Below are positions 1 through 8,077 of a DNA stretch of 52,181 nucleotides, piece after piece (the stretch's first letter is position 1; every line of letters begins with the position of its first letter). Origin of the DNA: Chlorobaculum thiosulfatiphilum (lineage in GTDB: Bacteria; Bacteroidota; Chlorobiia; Chlorobiales; Chlorobiaceae); assembly GCF_006265165.1 (NCBI RefSeq), contig NZ_VDCH01000018.1, positions 1 through 52,181 of the forward strand. The letters are read 5' to 3'. The notes beneath the pieces are model-generated. The model did no database searches and was not told the DNA's origin. It saw only the letters and a program-made list of their open reading frames with translations. A program made the translations under genes and the position numbers.

Positions 1-51
1 GCGTCAAGATATGGATATTTCAGTTAAATCGATAGATTTCAATACCTTATG

Positions 52-501
52 TCAGTACTGACTTTTTAGAGATGCCCTTAATTCAAATGGCACAACAGTT
101 GTTTGATGCATTGACTCCAGAAAATCAATCTGCTTAAAGATGAGCTTGTCATTTTCTGGTAATTCATCTGGAATTTTTATAAATTTATTTTTAATATATC
201 TGTAATGCTCATATGTTTCTCTTAAGCACATAACAATAAAATTTTTTCCAGTAGTAATCGCTTCATTGTATTCCGTTTTCCAAGTGATTTCTCCGTGACT
301 TTCATTAATGACAAAAACAAGTATATCTACATCGTTGACTGTGGACTTGGAATTGTCAACCCATTTATTTTGTCCGTAGTTATGGTAATAGATATTTCCG
401 CTTAAATAGTTAAAAGGCATGAAACCCATTTCATTAGCCACTTTTTCAAACATGGGAAGTAGATTGTTTAAATCGTTTGCCCCACAAAGCATAACTCTCA
501 T
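52..501 (-). CDS. TIR/DUF4062-like small protein, putative nucleotide-binding effector
   Basis: A 149-residue protein, complete in the window. It starts with a beta strand (MRVMLCGAND), followed by a helix. Its middle reads DVDILVFVINESHGEITWKTEY, with a hydrophobic strand, a charged loop and a conserved-looking Glu. That layout resembles the Rossmann-like fold of TIR, SLOG and DUF4062 proteins, in which a Glu after the 'W/S-TEYN' turn can bind NAD or a nucleotide. The base composition is AT-rich, unlike the GC-rich core genes to the right, which suggests transfer. Its ATG overlaps the stop of the preceding small remnant by four bases (ATGA). Function is inferred from fold-like patterns only; it could equally be an N-deoxyribosyltransferase-like protein. 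Confidence 0.5.
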   Translation of the reverse strand: MRVMLCGANDLNNLLPMFEKVANEMGFMPFNYLSGNIYYHNYGQNKWVDNSKSTVNDVDILVFVINESHGEITWKTEYNEAITTGKNFIVMCLRETYEHYRYIKNKFIKIPDELPENDKLIFKQIDFLESMHQTTVVPFELRASLKSQY

Positions 502-647
502 TTTTTAGTGCATTTAACGGTTTTTAGGTTAAATTGCTCAATATAGATATTCCATGGTCTCCGCTGATAACCCAGCGCCGCACTCCCATCTTCCGCGATA
601 ATCGACAACGCCCAATCCGGTTGCGGATGAACTTCTGTAATTCTCAC
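498..647 (-). pseudogene. Remnant of a DUF2442-like gene (N-terminal part only)
   Basis: A GTG-started frame of 49 codons. Its first 26 residues (RITEVHPQPDWALSII, then AEDGSAAL) look like the start of DUF2442 proteins, a small domain often paired with DUF4160 in toxin-antitoxin-like operons. The rest does not continue the family, so the gene appears to be cut and fused to the leader of the next gene. It overlaps its upstream neighbour by GTGA and the downstream TIR-like gene by ATGA, as in a translationally coupled operon. It could still be translated. Confidence 0.35.
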
Positions 648-766
648 TTGTCAAGCCCTTTGATTGGAAGTGGTTTTTTCTTCGCGATGAATTTCGACCC
701 ATGCAAACGACCATCCTTTCGATTCAGAAAAAGAAAGCAAGCCAACTCTTCAAATCTAAACAACAT
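644..766 (-). pseudogene. Remnant ORF ending in a GTGA overlap with the DUF2442-like fragment
   Basis: A 40-codon frame starting at an internal ATG and continuing open a few codons further upstream. The C-terminal part is basic (KFIAKKKPLPIKGLDK), a little like the tails of RelE/HigB-type toxins, but not enough to assign. The upstream end runs into the 3' side of the neighbouring core gene, so the N-terminus was probably lost. AT-rich like the TIR-like gene downstream. Confidence 0.25.
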
Positions 767-790
767 TCGCAGTTCGTCAAAAATAGCGGA

Positions 791-1654
791 TCACCCGCCG
801 TTCAGCGCCATGATCGCTGCGCTGACGGCGCGGATGGTGGCGGTGGGGGATTTTGCTTTGTTGGCTCCTTTTTCCGCCGATACCCACGGGTGCAGCTCCA
901 GCGGTGCGATGGCCCGCGAGGTTTCGCGGCTGATGCGCTCCATGACTTTTGCGCTTGCCGCCGGGCCGGTCACTTTGACGGGCGCTCCGTCGAGCGGGGC
1001 TGAGGTCAGCTCCGTGATGGCGAAGTACTCCCGCTCGCTCGCCTCTTTCACCGGCCAGTATTTGAAATAGCCGATCTTGCCGTTCGTCGAAATGGAGAGC
1101 GCCGCGTAGCGCTCTTCGAGCTCCAGCACCGCCAGCGTATCGCCGGTTACGGCCGAGAGCCGCGCCACCGCCTCGACGTGCGCCCCGCGCCACTCAACGC
1201 GGCACTGTTTCCGCAACTCGTTTTCGATGAATCGCGCCGGCGCGAGCGGATAGAAGAGCAGCATCCGCCGATCCACTCCGGCGGGCTGGCTGGGGGCTGG
1301 CTCCAGCGCCATGTCGTGCCACTGCCAGCGCTCGATCTCGTCGAGGAAGTAGCCCGCTTCGATTCTGCAAAGCGTGTCGCGGTACTCCGCCGAACTTCCG
1401 GAGGGGAGCCAGGCGGGAAGGGGCATGAGTCCAGCGGGCGAAAAGCTGAGAGCGACAGGCTCGTCGCGCCATTCGCGCAGCATCGAGACGAGCTTTTTGG
1501 CGAGCCGGGAAGCTTTCGGGCCGCCGAGTTCGTCCATGCCGCCCTCGATGGTGCGGCACATTGTCATCGTGAACGAGCCGTGGCCGGTCGATTTGACTCG
1601 CGCCACGGTGGTGCTGCCCGCATCGAACGCGCAGGCGATCTGGCTTTGGCTCAT
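791..1654 (-). CDS. Hypothetical protein with PilM/actin-like N-terminus
   Basis: A 287-residue protein that opens with ACAFDAGSTTVARVKSTG, the phosphate-1 type loop expected in ASKHA (actin/FtsA/PilM) proteins. A later stretch, 'DTLAVLELEERYAALSISTNGKIGYFKY', resembles the second ASKHA subdomain. No signal peptide or membrane segment is visible. It begins inside the stop codon of the upstream HhH gene (TGATG overlap), so the two are cotranslated. A PilM/GspL-like partner of a pilus or DNA-uptake machine is a reasonable guess, but no other pil gene is nearby. Confidence 0.5.
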   Translation of the reverse strand: MSQSQIACAFDAGSTTVARVKSTGHGSFTMTMCRTIEGGMDELGGPKASRLAKKLVSMLREWRDEPVALSFSPAGLMPLPAWLPSGSSAEYRDTLCRIEAGYFLDEIERWQWHDMALEPAPSQPAGVDRRMLLFYPLAPARFIENELRKQCRVEWRGAHVEAVARLSAVTGDTLAVLELEERYAALSISTNGKIGYFKYWPVKEASEREYFAITELTSAPLDGAPVKVTGPAASAKVMERISRETSRAIAPLELHPWVSAEKGANKAKSPTATIRAVSAAIMALNGG

Positions 1655-2169
1655 CAGTCGAGGGTAAGGTGCTGTTGAAGGAGTTCGAGCTTTTTCTTGC
1701 CGATTCCTTTGACCTTCAGAAAATCGTTAAAATGTTCGACTTTCCCCCCCTTTTGTTTGCGGAACTCGATGAGCCGCCGGGCCATCACCGGGCCAACGCC
1801 GGGGATCCTCTGAAGCTGCGCGGCGGAAGCTGTTCTGAACGCCATCGTTCCGGTAAATTTTTTCTTCGACGAACGCCTCGCCGTTGATCGCGTCGCAGGC
1901 TCCTCCTGTTCCGCATTGCCTGCCACCATGCCGGGGGTTTCAGCGGCGACAGCATCGCCGGGTTTCATGGCGAGGCTGAGCAGGCTGTCCACTTCCGCCT
2001 CGGAGTAGCGGGCCACTTCGGCCTGCGCGATCGCCTTGTCGGCCTCCTGCACCGAGCCGCTGTACTTCAGCGCTCCGCCGAGCAGGAGGAAAAAGGTGAG
2101 CAGCGTAACGGCGGTCATCTCCGCTTTCGTGATGCCGAGTTTCACGGCAACATTATCCAGAAATTTCAT
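1654..2169 (-). CDS. ComEA-like helix-hairpin-helix DNA-binding protein with membrane anchor
   Basis: A 171-residue protein. Residues 17-36 form one hydrophobic segment (AEMTAVTLLTFFLLLGGALK), a likely inner-membrane anchor with the rest outside. A basic linker (ARRSSKKKF) leads to a C-terminal helix-hairpin-helix pair from about residue 113: 'LQRIPGVGPVMARRLIEFR' and 'FLKVKGIGKKKLELLQQHL', each with the hGhG hairpin. This matches ComEA, the DNA receptor for uptake across the envelope, and related HhH proteins. It is coupled to the downstream PilM-like gene by a one-base overlap. Confidence 0.7.
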   Translation of the reverse strand: MKFLDNVAVKLGITKAEMTAVTLLTFFLLLGGALKYSGSVQEADKAIAQAEVARYSEAEVDSLLSLAMKPGDAVAAETPGMVAGNAEQEEPATRSTARRSSKKKFTGTMAFRTASAAQLQRIPGVGPVMARRLIEFRKQKGGKVEHFNDFLKVKGIGKKKLELLQQHLTLD

Positions 2170-2282
2170 AAGGGGTTGAAAGTTCTGTTGTTGTAAGGGG
2201 TATTTCAGAGCATCGCAATTCTTCCGTATCCGACAGGATACCGTACGCGAACCATTCCTGTCAGAAACCTGTCATTTTCTTC

Positions 2283-2310
2283 TGTAGGGACGACTCTTGT
2301 GGCCGTCCTC
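2283..2310. repeat. Dispersed 'TGTAGGGRC' palindromic repeat, copy 1
   Basis: TGTAGGGACGACTCTTGTGG continuing to GCCGTCC: a short imperfect hairpin with a TTGTG loop, just past the 3' end of alr. Related copies occur near 34865, 41384-41460, 45589-45724 and 52075. Confidence 0.65.
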
Positions 2311-2317
2311 TTGTTCT

Positions 2318-3472
2318 TCAGACAAAAATTCTTTTCACCCGGCGCGAGACCGAGCAGAGCAGTTCGTAGCTGATCGTTCCGGCGGCGATGGCCTGTTCGC
2401 CTGCCGTCGGGCCGTCCCAGCCGAAGAGCACCGCCGTGTCGCCGACCTTGACCGAGCGGTCGCCGCCGAGATCGAGCATCGTCTGATCCATCGTCACCGT
2501 GCCGACCTGCGGGAAGCTTTTGCCGCCGATGCAGACTCGCGCACGGTTCGAGAGCGTACGGTGGAAGCCGTCGGCGTATCCGGCGGAGAGCGTCGCGATT
2601 CGTGTCGTTCCGGGGGCGTTCCAGGTGCGGCTGTAGCTGATCGATGTTCCCGCCGCGACCTCCTTGACGAAGATCACCCGGCACTGGAACTGCATCACCG
2701 GCCTGACCGGCACGGGCGACGGTTCTGCGTCAACCGGGTGGCAGCCGTAGAGCAGAATGCCGGGGCGCACCATGTCGAACCGCGAGTCCGGCATCGAGAC
2801 GATAGCGCCGCTGTTCGAGGCGTGTTTCGTGACGGTTCTGCCCGTCCGCCGCTCGCAAGCGTTCGTCACATCGAGGAAACGCTCGCGCTGGCGGGCGGTA
2901 AATCCTTCGGGCTTGTGACTCTCGGCGAAATGGGTGTAGATGCCGACGAGTTCGAGGTTCGGGCTGGCGTCGATCCGCTCCAGCAATCCCGCCGCCTCTT
3001 CGGGCGTGACGCCGAGCCGCCCCATGCCGGTATCCACCTTCACCTGCACCCGGAGCCGCCCTCCGCTCGCGGCGGCAATCGCTTCTGCGGCGCGGACGGT
3101 TTCGTGGTCGCACACAGTCATCTCCACGCCGTGTTGCAGGTACAGGGCGATGTGCTCCGTGAGCGGCGAGGCGAAGGCGAGGAGGCGCGAGTCGTGCTGC
3201 ATCCGGTGCTCCTGGCGCAGCTCGATCGCTTCGTGGATGTTGGCCACGCCGAAATCACGCACCCCTTCCGCTTCGAGCGTCGCCGTGACCTGCGCGGCTC
3301 CGTGGCCGTAGGCGTTGGCCTTGACGATGCCCATGATGCGGCACTGCGGCCCGGTGATGGCGCGGATGCAGCGGAGGTTATGCCGGAGGTTGCCGAGCGA
3401 GATGAGCGCTTCGGAAAGATATGGCGCGTTCGGCGCGGCGACGGAGGGGTTCTGTTCGTGACTGGCGCTCAC
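2318..3472 (-). CDS. alr: Alanine racemase
   Basis: PLP-dependent racemase converting L- to D-alanine for peptidoglycan. The protein has 384 residues, typical for the family. The PLP lysine lies in GIVKANAYGHG (K51), the glycine-rich phosphate region follows, and the C-terminal beta domain carries the second catalytic tyrosine region (TSISYSRTW) and VTMDQTMLDLGG. Residues 1-18 are a variable tail before the barrel. It is transcribed away from the CBS-like gene, the two sharing a 180-bp divergent intergenic region. Cytoplasmic. The only oddity is a repeat hairpin immediately after the stop, which may serve as a transcript end. Confidence 0.95.
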   Translation of the reverse strand: MSASHEQNPSVAAPNAPYLSEALISLGNLRHNLRCIRAITGPQCRIMGIVKANAYGHGAAQVTATLEAEGVRDFGVANIHEAIELRQEHRMQHDSRLLAFASPLTEHIALYLQHGVEMTVCDHETVRAAEAIAAASGGRLRVQVKVDTGMGRLGVTPEEAAGLLERIDASPNLELVGIYTHFAESHKPEGFTARQRERFLDVTNACERRTGRTVTKHASNSGAIVSMPDSRFDMVRPGILLYGCHPVDAEPSPVPVRPVMQFQCRVIFVKEVAAGTSISYSRTWNAPGTTRIATLSAGYADGFHRTLSNRARVCIGGKSFPQVGTVTMDQTMLDLGGDRSVKVGDTAVLFGWDGPTAGEQAIAAGTISYELLCSVSRRVKRIFV

Positions 3473-3652
3473 AAGAGTGACGGATGGGTTGAAAGTTCAG
3501 GCCAGAAGGTTCAGGCCGAAAGCCGGACATGCTCTAAAAAAACGCTTTTTGCCCATGATTTTCAAAACAATGGCGATCCGCAGACGGAAATGGACAATTA
3601 TTATTATATGTATTATTATTCACGAAAAACCATCATCAGAGCATCGAGCGCC

Positions 3653-5023
3653 ATGACTAACGATATTTTCGACATTTCGGACAACACTCCGCTGGTTCTC
3701 ATGAAGCAGCTCACCCGGCAGAAGCGCGCCCGGTTCATGGCGAAGCTCGAATACATGAACCCCTGCTTTTCGCACTACTGCCGCGTTTCTGCGGCCATTG
3801 TGCGCGACGCCGAAGAGCGCGGGGCGATTCATCCCGGCATGACGCTCGTGGACTGGACCTTCGGCACCAGCGGCATCGCGCTGGCGATGGCCGCCGTCAG
3901 CCGGGGCTACAAGGTGTTGCTGGCCGCTCCGGAAAGCATCTGCCGCGAGAAGCAGGAGGTGCTCCGGGCGCTTGGCGCGGAGCTGGTGTTCACCCCGTCG
4001 GAGGCGCTGCCCGGCGACCTGCAAAGCTGCGTCGATGTTGCCGAGAATCTCGTCCGCACCCTGCCGAACGCCTGGTTCGCCAACATGTACGAAAATCCGG
4101 TCAGCCGTCAGGTGCATCAGGAGGGAACCGGGCCGGAAATCTACCGCCAGAGCGAGGGCCAGGTGACGCACGTCTTCGTTCCGATGGCATCGGGCGCGAT
4201 GATCTCTGGAATCGGGCGCTACTTCAGGTCGGTCAATCCGCAGGTTCAGATCATCGGCGTCGAGCCGGAAGGCTCGATCTATGGCGATCTGCATGGCGGC
4301 AAGAGTCATGGCAGTCCGGCGGCGTTCCGGCTCGAAGACATTGGCGCGGTGAGGCCGACCTCCTTCTGGGATCCCGAAGTGATCGACCGGATCGTGCAGG
4401 TCAGCGACGCCGACGCCTTCAACTGCGGTCGCGAGCTGCTGCGCTCCGAGGCGGTGTTCGCGGGCGGAGCCTCCGGCGCGGCGATGGCCGCCGCTCTTCG
4501 CGAGGGCGAGGCGTACGGCCAGGACGCGCTCGTGGTGGTGATGATGACCGATTTCGGCGGCTACGACCTGTCGCGCATGTACAGCGACGACTGGATGCGG
4601 CAGCGCGGCTTCTACCGGAAGGCGAAGGGGGCGCTCGACCAGATCACCGCCGACGACATTCTGCAACGCAAGGCCCGCAAAGACCTCATCTTCGCCCAAC
4701 CGGAGCAGACGCTCGCCGAGGTGTTCGAAACCATGAAGCAGAACGATGTCTCCCAGATGCCCATCGTCTCGTTTGGCGCGCCCATCGGCAGCATCAGCGA
4801 AAACAGGATTCTCTCCATCCTGATCGAAAACGATACGGCGATGAACGCCAAGGTGGTGGCCTTCATGGAAAAGCCCTTCCCGGTCTGCCAGCCCGACGCC
4901 ACCATTTCCGAACTATCGGAAAAATTGCAGGCAAACGCCTCCGGCGTACTCATCAGCCTCAGCGATGGCCGCTTGCAACTGATTAATAAATCAGACCTTA
5001 TCGATGCACTGACCCACAAGTGA
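3653..5023 (+). CDS. Cystathionine beta-synthase-like pseudoenzyme with C-terminal CBS (Bateman) pair
   Basis: A 456-residue protein with the full fold order of bacterial cystathionine beta-synthase: a type II PLP-fold domain (about 1-320) followed by two CBS domains (about 330-456). The active site is altered throughout. The family motif NPGGSVKDR is NPCFSHYCR (36-44), so the PLP lysine is Tyr42. The substrate loop TSGNTG is TFGTSG. The phosphate loop GTGGT is ASGAM, and the pyridine-nitrogen loop PDSGR is TDFGG. It therefore probably does not bind PLP. The retained Bateman module suggests an adenosyl-ligand-sensing or scaffold role. I chose ATG 3653 because homology starts there (ISDNTPLVLM); the frame happens to stay open far upstream across alr. 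Monocistronic, divergent from alr. Confidence 0.85.
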   Translation: MTNDIFDISDNTPLVLMKQLTRQKRARFMAKLEYMNPCFSHYCRVSAAIVRDAEERGAIHPGMTLVDWTFGTSGIALAMAAVSRGYKVLLAAPESICREKQEVLRALGAELVFTPSEALPGDLQSCVDVAENLVRTLPNAWFANMYENPVSRQVHQEGTGPEIYRQSEGQVTHVFVPMASGAMISGIGRYFRSVNPQVQIIGVEPEGSIYGDLHGGKSHGSPAAFRLEDIGAVRPTSFWDPEVIDRIVQVSDADAFNCGRELLRSEAVFAGGASGAAMAAALREGEAYGQDALVVVMMTDFGGYDLSRMYSDDWMRQRGFYRKAKGALDQITADDILQRKARKDLIFAQPEQTLAEVFETMKQNDVSQMPIVSFGAPIGSISENRILSILIENDTAMNAKVVAFMEKPFPVCQPDATISELSEKLQANASGVLISLSDGRLQLINKSDLIDALTHK

Positions 5024-5098
5024 CGTTGGCCTGAATTATGTGGTTGTTTTTTCGGGTTGATTTACTTATCTAAGCACTCTTGAGCAGAGAGCTTCACG

Positions 5099-5120
5099 GA
5101 ACCAGCGCTGACGCTGGTTC
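5099..5120. other. Perfect stem-loop in the 3' flank of the CBS-like gene
   Basis: GAACCAGCG, loop CTGA, CGCTGGTTC: a nine-base-pair hairpin without a following T run, so not a classical intrinsic terminator. The 260-bp stretch 5024-5283 otherwise holds nothing I can identify. Confidence 0.4.
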
Positions 5121-5283
5121 TCGCTTGTCTGCCTGTTGAAGCCGCATTTCTTTGGACATGAGGCGCGAATCGATGGCCTGAACCGGGTGACGTTTCCGGA
5201 ACCCTGTTCAGGAAGGTACTTCCGAACCTCATGCACGCGCATGACAGAGTGTCAGAACAGGCACTCCAACAACAGCGACATTT

Positions 5284-5844
5284 ATGAAGGTAGAGTCCAG
5301 AAAAAGGCAGTACATCCTCGAAGGCAAGATCAAGCCTGGTTATTGCGACGGCTGCGGCAGCGTCACCGAGCAGGTATTTGTCGGCGAATGGAAGCCCAGC
5401 GACAAGCCCAGGGAGGAGGATCCGCTTTTCGAATCGTCCGATAAAAAGTCGAAAGAGAGAAAATCTGCCGTGCCGGAGGAGGCTTCGGCTGCCGAGAACC
5501 AGTACTGGATCCGGTGCACCTCCTGCAACCAGGTGCATCTTCTCAAGGAGTGGCAGATCCAGATCGACAAGGAGATGAGTCCCGACGAGCTGAGGCCGGA
5601 GGATTGCCAGCTCTACACTCCTCATGGAATTTACGCGCAGGGCGATGCCGTGTATCACAAAGCCCTCGACGAAGTGGGGGTGGTTCGTGAAAAGCAGGCG
5701 ACCGGAAGCGGGGCGCATGTCATCATCGTGGAATTTTGCAAAAGCGGCCGGAAACAGCTTCTCGAAAACGTGCAGCTCAACAAGGGCAAGACGAAAAGCT
5801 CCGAGTCGGTTACCGATATTATCAAACTCAAATTACGGCGTTAA
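5284..5844 (+). CDS. Zinc-ribbon protein with UvrD/PcrA-type C-terminal tudor-like domain
   Basis: A 186-residue protein with two CxxC knuckles, CDGC near residue 21 and CTSC near residue 79, spaced like a split zinc ribbon around an acidic linker. The C-terminal third (GDAVYHKALDEVGVV, then IVEFCKSGRKQLLENVQL) resembles the SH3/tudor-like domain at the end of PcrA/UvrD helicases and CarD-like proteins, which contacts RNA polymerase. That points to a small nucleic-acid or RNA-polymerase-associated factor, but this is an inference. It lies 32 bases ahead of rpsU on the same strand and may be cotranscribed with it. Confidence 0.6.
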   Translation: MKVESRKRQYILEGKIKPGYCDGCGSVTEQVFVGEWKPSDKPREEDPLFESSDKKSKERKSAVPEEASAAENQYWIRCTSCNQVHLLKEWQIQIDKEMSPDELRPEDCQLYTPHGIYAQGDAVYHKALDEVGVVREKQATGSGAHVIIVEFCKSGRKQLLENVQLNKGKTKSSESVTDIIKLKLRR

Positions 5845-5876
5845 AAGTCGGATCACAGGCAAGGGGGTGAATTTCA

Positions 5877-6074
5877 TTGGTCAGCGTTCAGGTAAATGAA
5901 AATGAATCGATTGACAAAATGCTCAAGCGTTTCAAAAAGAAATACGAGAGAGCAGGCGTTCTGAAGGAGTTTCGCAAAAATGCGTACTTCGTGAAGCCGT
6001 CGATCGACAACCGTCTGAAGCGTTCAAGAAGCAAGCGTCGCGCACAGCGCGCGAACGAAGAGCGCAACTCCTGA
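5877..6074 (+). CDS. rpsU: 30S ribosomal protein S21 (TTG start)
   Basis: A 65-residue basic protein with the S21 sequence ([20 protein letters not shown], then the Arg/Lys-rich tail [19 protein letters not shown]). S21 binds the 3' end of 16S rRNA in the 30S head/platform and helps initiation. The start is set by the match to the family N-terminus and by a strong Shine-Dalgarno (AGGGGGTGA) about eight bases ahead of a TTG at 5877; there is no suitable ATG. A clear intrinsic terminator follows. Confidence 0.93.
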   Translation: MVSVQVNENESIDKMLKRFKKKYERAGVLKEFRKNAYFVKPSIDNRLKRSRSKRRAQRANEERNS

Positions 6075-6098
6075 TTTTTCAGGAACTCAGTATTGAAA

Positions 6099-6127
6099 AG
6101 CAGCTCCCTTTGGGGCTGCTTTTTTTT
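6099..6127 (+). terminator. Intrinsic terminator of rpsU
   Basis: A nine-bp stem (AGCAGCTCC / GGGGCTGCT, one G-T pair), loop CTTT, then eight T. It sits 25 bases past the rpsU stop and just ahead of aroA, so aroA must have its own start of transcription or depend on read-through. Confidence 0.85.
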
Positions 6128-6150
6128 ATCAACGATAAAACGAGCCAGCC

Positions 6151-7455
6151 ATGAGCGTCTTTCAGGGCGAAGTTTCGAGCCTTCCACCGGACAAATCGAT
6201 CTCCCATCGCGCTGCCCTCATCGGCGCGCTTGCCGAAGGCGTGACCGAAATTTCCAACTTTTCGGGCGGATACGACAACCAGTCCACGCTGTCGGTGCTG
6301 CGGGATGCCGGAATTTCCGTTCGCCAGGAGGAGCTTTCCGCCGGTGACGGGCGCGTCGTCCGGCGCGTCGTCATCGAGTCGAACGGCCTCTGGAGCTTCC
6401 GCGAGCCGTCCGCGCCGCTGATGTGCAACAACTCCGGCAGCACGATGCGCATGATGGCGGGCATCCTCGCCGCGCAGCCTTTTCGGAGCGAGCTGGTGGG
6501 CGACGCATCGCTGATGAAGCGCCCGATGAAGCGCGTGGCCGATCCCTTGCGCCAGATGGGGGCGGAAATTTCGCTCTCAAGCGCCGGAACCGCGCCGGTG
6601 GTCATCAACGGCACCAAAGCGCTGAAGACGATCGAGTACCATCTTCCGGTGCCCTCCGCGCAGGTGAAGTCGCTCGTGGCCTTCGCGGCGCTGCACGCCG
6701 ACGGGCAGTCGAAGATCGTCGAGCCGATCCGCTCGCGCGACCACACCGAGCTGATGCTTGGCCTCGAAACCATCGACCGCCCCGACGGTGTGCGCGAGAT
6801 CATCATCGACGGGCGCAAGCCGATTGCCGCCAAGCCGTTCAGCGTGCCCGCCGATCCGTCGGCGGCCTGCTTCATGATTGCCCTCGGCCTGCTTGGCGAG
6901 CGCTCGGAGATCGTGCTGCGCAACGTCTGCCTCAACCCGACGCGCGTGGCCTATATCGAGGTGCTTCAGGAGGCTGGCGCGGGTCTCGGCATCGAGAACG
7001 TGCGCTCGGAGGGCGGCGAGCCGGTTGGCGACATCGTCGTGCGGAGCTGCTCCGGCCTCGCGCCGCTGCGCATCAGCGACCACGGCGTCGTGGCGGGCGT
7101 GATCGACGAAGTGCCGATGCTCGCCGTGCTCTCGGCCTTCGCCTCGGGCGAATTCGAGCTGCACAACGCCGCCGAGTTGCGCACCAAGGAGAGCGACCGC
7201 ATCGACGCGCTGGTGGTCAACCTGGAGCGTCTCGGCTTCGAGTGCGAGCAGTACCCCGACGGCTTCGTGGTGAAGGGGCGTCCGAAGAGCAATCAGCAGG
7301 AGGTGGAGATCGAGTGCTTCGACGACCACCGCATCGCCATGAGCTTCGCCATCGCCGCCGAAGCCTCGGGCGCATCGCTGCGCCTCTCGGATCGCGAGGT
7401 GGCAGGCGTCTCGTTCCCGAACTTCTTCGCGCTGATCGAGTCGCTGAGGCAGTAG
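6151..7455 (+). CDS. aroA: 3-phosphoshikimate 1-carboxyvinyltransferase (EPSP synthase)
   Basis: Shikimate pathway enzyme that joins shikimate-3-phosphate and phosphoenolpyruvate. The protein has 434 residues, the normal size. Visible motifs are [10 protein letters not shown] at 12-21 (substrate Lys15), [10 protein letters not shown] in the PEP/S3P site, [10 protein letters not shown] and the C-terminal [10 protein letters not shown]. Cytoplasmic. It starts 24 bases past the rpsU terminator. After the stop there is a long non-coding stretch with a palindromic repeat and a strong hairpin terminator. Confidence 0.96.
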   Translation: MSVFQGEVSSLPPDKSISHRAALIGALAEGVTEISNFSGGYDNQSTLSVLRDAGISVRQEELSAGDGRVVRRVVIESNGLWSFREPSAPLMCNNSGSTMRMMAGILAAQPFRSELVGDASLMKRPMKRVADPLRQMGAEISLSSAGTAPVVINGTKALKTIEYHLPVPSAQVKSLVAFAALHADGQSKIVEPIRSRDHTELMLGLETIDRPDGVREIIIDGRKPIAAKPFSVPADPSAACFMIALGLLGERSEIVLRNVCLNPTRVAYIEVLQEAGAGLGIENVRSEGGEPVGDIVVRSCSGLAPLRISDHGVVAGVIDEVPMLAVLSAFASGEFELHNAAELRTKESDRIDALVVNLERLGFECEQYPDGFVVKGRPKSNQQEVEIECFDDHRIAMSFAIAAEASGASLRLSDREVAGVSFPNFFALIESLRQ

Positions 7456-7493
7456 GCTTTTATCAATCATTTTTTCATGACTCAGGTTTTTTG

Positions 7494-7616
7494 TCATTCT
7501 GAACGAAGTGAAGAATCCAGTTTTTTCTGAATCTGCTGATAACTAATTAATAAATAGAGGTTTACGCGACATTCTTGATTCTTCGCCCGACTGTGTCGGA
7601 CTCAGAATGACAGAGG
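7494..7616. repeat. Imperfect palindromic (MITE-like) repeat with 'GTCATTCTGA' ends
   Basis: The left end (GTCATTCTGAACGAAGTGAA, then GAATCC) is repeated in inverted form at the right end, which contains GATTCTTCG and finishes in TCAGAATGAC. About 65 bases of AT-rich sequence lie between. This end sequence resembles a short repeat that I recall being scattered through many bacterial genomes. No ORF inside. Confidence 0.6.
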
Positions 7617-7628
7617 CGGAAAGTCGAA

Positions 7629-7662
7629 ACCCCGACTGGTGATAGACCGGTCGGGGTTTTTC
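7629..7662. terminator. Strong hairpin terminator downstream of aroA
   Basis: AACCCCGACTGGT, loop GATAG, ACCGGTCGGGGTT followed by T residues: a 13-bp stem with one mismatch. It closes the aroA transcript. Its stem sequence closely resembles the terminator at 10427, on the other side of the AT-rich ATPase gene. Confidence 0.85.
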
Positions 7663-7665
7663 GCG

Positions 7666-8077
7666 TTTTTGGAGGGGGGATGAAAAAGGAATTCCTGCGG
7701 TGAATTTTCGTGATTTGTTTGTGCGGTGGTACAGATTATTTACCTTGATAAAATGTGTTGGCTGAATAATAAGGTAGTATCACCTTTCCCCACAGCAAAT
7801 GCCTCACGCAAGCTTCATCTCACGGATTACGACCCTCGAAAGCCGGGGCGAACAGTCACTACGGCTGTGCGCTCGCCGGAGCTGCTGGCGTTGGGTTGTT
7901 TTGGATTTGGATGGGGGATTGGTGCCAACATAGTTTGGAGAAATTTGAAAGGTAGTTGGATGATGAATAAACGCGACTTTGTTGTGCTTATTCGTTTGAT
8001 TTTTGGAGTTTGGCGCGGTAGTGTAGCGCAGATAGGCTAGTTGTTTGCAAGGCTAAAATAACACAGATAACAAGATT
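7666..8077. other. Non-coding stretch ahead of the AT-rich ATPase gene
   Basis: About 410 bases without a gene I can support. An open frame of 104 codons is present but lacks protein-like character. The block 7800-7898 is GC-rich with inverted segments and ends in GGCGTTGGGT, faintly like an integron attC 3' end. The last 120 bases are AT-rich and probably hold the promoter of the ATPase gene. Confidence 0.5.

Noticed and set aside
2297-3652. Very long plus-strand open frame crossing alr and joining the CBS-like gene (908 codons)
   Set aside because: The first 450 codons are the antisense of alr and show Arg/His-rich shadow composition; homology to the CBS fold begins only at ATG 3653.
5099-5120. 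Intrinsic terminator after the CBS-like gene
   Set aside because: Perfect hairpin but no T run; kept only as a stem-loop.
7799-7898. Possible integron attC site
   Set aside because: The right end (GGCGTTGGGT) fits, but the left core is imperfect, there is no matching site after the ATPase gene and no integrase is visible.
7726-8040. 104-codon open frame
   Set aside because: No recognisable domain, no ribosome site, and composition changes within the frame; better explained as a non-coding junction.
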